Source of the DNA: Nostoc sp. LEGE 12450
GTDB taxonomy: Bacteria; Cyanobacteriota; Cyanobacteriia; Cyanobacteriales; Nostocaceae
DNA length: 52,926 nucleotides
NCBI RefSeq assembly: GCF_015206895.1
Contig: NZ_JADEXU010000043.1
Span: 1 to 52,926, forward strand
Direction: 5' to 3'
The stretch's first letter is position 1; each line of letters opens with the position of its first letter. The notes below the pieces were generated by a model, which saw nothing but the letters and a program-made list of their open reading frames with translations, was not told the DNA's origin and ran no database searches. Of the stretch, positions 51,755 to 52,926 are shown piece by piece. A program made the position numbers and the translations under genes.

Positions 51755-52926
51755 TTAATTCTTCTGGGGAGTCACCTCAGCACTAGGCGTAGGTGTAGAT
51801 TCAGGTGTGGGGGTTTCTGTGGGAGTAGGTGTAGGTGTAGGTTCAGGCGTGGATGTTTCCGTGGGTGTAGGTTCAGGCGTAGGTGTTGGCGATGGGGGAG
51901 GAGTGGGATTTTCTGCTGTAACGGTGAGTTCATAGTCTACTGGTTTTGATGCTGTAGAAACCACGACAAACTCGTAAAATCCGTTTTCTGGTAATTTAGT
52001 TGATAAACTGCGCTTGGTAGAATCTTCTAAGAATTGGATTTTACCAGAGGGTGAATAGACTGATAATAAAACTTGGGAATTTGCTTCTAGTTTCAATTCC
52101 AGAGATTGATTTTTAGCAAGTCCAGCAATAAATACTTTGCCACTACCAGGTTGAAGATTACCACTGACTGTTTTGCCAGTAGCGCCCGGATCAAAGACAA
52201 GTTTCTGGAAAGCGCTACCGGAGAGGATCGCACTGAGTTTATCGCTAACAAAACCGTACCAAACTTGTCCAATGGGCTGATCTTTAAAATCTTTACCACG
52301 CTGTTCAGGGAATACGCTTAAAAATGCAGCGTCTCCCAAATCATACAAAGAACGACTACCAACGTTGATTTTGTTGACTTCCACTTTCCAGCGATCGCGT
52401 TCAGCGCTTGTATAAGTTCCCAGTTGTCGGCGTGTATTGGAACTCAGGGGTGCTAGTTTTTCCAGCAATTCTGAGGCTGTTTTATCCCATTCTGCCCGCA
52501 AACCTTCATCTTCAGTCCCATCGCTGAGAGTGCGCCCGCGTAAACTGGGGTTTTTGTCCCAAAAAACTTGATTCACCAAGTTCACATAGAAGTTAGAGTT
52601 AATCCCCAACTGTTGACGGCGATCGTTTAATTTTTCTTTACGCTGCCGTTCTGCTGGTGAATATTGCGCTAAGGGATCGGTTGGTTGGTTACTGGTTGGA
52701 GTTGGGCTAGCTGTGGGAGTAGGTTGAACTTCCCCGATATCGTTGCGGCTGCTATTCACTCCCCACCAAATTAATCCAACACTACCACCTACCACCGCCG
52801 CCACTAGGAAGATTTTTGTTGGTGTCCACCAGCTTGTGGGTTGAGGCGACGAGGGAGATGAGGGAAACGAGGGGGATTGAGGTGGAGGTGGGGAGACGGC
52901 GACGGTGGCGGATGTGGGTTGTGGTG
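51755..52926 (-). CDS. Membrane-anchored protein with Pro-rich linkers, C-terminal part (5' end beyond window); possibly Ser/Thr kinase tail
   Basis: The frame is open to the window edge; the GTG at 52804 falls within a hydrophobic segment, so it is not the true start. Reading inward: a Pro/Ser/Gln-rich stretch (~35 residues), one transmembrane segment (KIFLVAAVVGGSVGLIWWGV), a Thr/Pro linker (PTPTASPTPTSNQP), a ~190-residue helical domain (AQYSPAERQRKEKLNDRRQQ at its start), a beta-rich domain that looks like a bacterial pre-peptidase/PPC-type sandwich (VFIAGLAKNQSLELKLEANS, VLLSVYSPSGKIQFLEDSTK) and a C-terminal (PTPTPE) repeat tail. Proteins with this WWTPTKIF-type anchor often carry an N-terminal Ser/Thr kinase in Nostoc, but the kinase part is not visible, so the function is inferred only weakly. 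Confidence 0.6.
   Translation of the reverse strand, partial: PQPTSATVAVSPPPPQSPSFPSSPSSPQPTSWWTPTKIFLVAAVVGGSVGLIWWGVNSSRNDIGEVQPTPTASPTPTSNQPTDPLAQYSPAERQRKEKLNDRRQQLGINSNFYVNLVNQVFWDKNPSLRGRTLSDGTEDEGLRAEWDKTASELLEKLAPLSSNTRRQLGTYTSAERDRWKVEVNKINVGSRSLYDLGDAAFLSVFPEQRGKDFKDQPIGQVWYGFVSDKLSAILSGSAFQKLVFDPGATGKTVSGNLQPGSGKVFIAGLAKNQSLELKLEANSQVLLSVYSPSGKIQFLEDSTKRSLSTKLPENGFYEFVVVSTASKPVDYELTVTAENPTPPPSPTPTPEPTPTETSTPEPTPTPTPTETPTPESTPTPSAEVTPQKN

Noticed and set aside
52802..52804. GTG at 52804 as the start of the last gene
   Set aside because: It falls inside the transmembrane segment, and the frame continues open to the window edge.

Overview
The window looks like chromosomal DNA of a filamentous, Nostoc-type cyanobacterium. 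The octamer GCGATCGC (HIP1) recurs throughout, heptanucleotide and palindromic spacer repeats typical of Nostocales fill the intergenic regions, and a complete scytonemin (UV-A sunscreen) gene set is recognisable. Nearly everything reads on the + strand except the two-component regulators, a small HMA protein, an SDR gene and the last gene.

Region 1 (1-18961) is a specialised-metabolite locus that I cannot assign to a named product. It begins with the 3' part of a PfaA/HglE-type polyketide synthase (KR and hot-dog DH). This is followed by a PfaB-like protein (inactive KS with Gln for Cys, plus AT), a PfaD trans-enoylreductase, an AurF-like di-iron oxygenase, a [2Fe-2S] ferredoxin, a free-standing acyl carrier protein, an HHxxxDG acyltransferase/condensation protein, and a 625-aa protein with a TubC-type docking domain. 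A perfect 12-bp-stem hairpin closes that set. A truncated SDR pseudogene, a GT4 glycosyltransferase, a cyclic-peptide-type ABC exporter and an ArgJ/OAT-like acetyltransferase follow. Together they suggest a PUFA-synthase-like acyl chain that is oxidised, transferred to an acceptor, perhaps glycosylated, and exported.

Region 2 (19503-25732) holds an AAA ATPase, then a minus-strand AraC-type response regulator and PAS histidine kinase (the two-component pair that flanks scytonemin clusters). A 1.8-kb gene-poor regulatory region with two families of direct repeats lies before scyA.

Region 3 (25733-47776) is the scytonemin cluster: scyA-scyB-scyC-scyD-scyE-scyF, a glycosyltransferase, then dedicated aromatic amino acid genes tyrA, dsbA, aroB, trpE(G), trpC, trpA, trpB, trpD and aroG. 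These supply tryptophan and p-hydroxyphenylpyruvate, which ScyB and ScyA convert and condense and ScyC cyclises. ScyD, E and F carry signal peptides and PEP-CTERM-like tails, pointing to periplasmic late steps. The tyrosinase-like tyrP found between trpA and trpB in the Nostoc punctiforme arrangement is absent here. scyD carries an in-frame MITE insertion, and a 21-bp x 15 tandem repeat separates trpC from trpA.

Region 4 (48043-52926) is ordinary accessory content: a glycine-rich stress-type protein, a degenerate HMA-domain protein, an SDR, a PLP threonine/serine dehydratase, and the 3' part of a membrane-anchored protein with a Pro/Thr-rich tail that runs off the window. I found no tRNA, rRNA, CRISPR array or complete insertion sequence.
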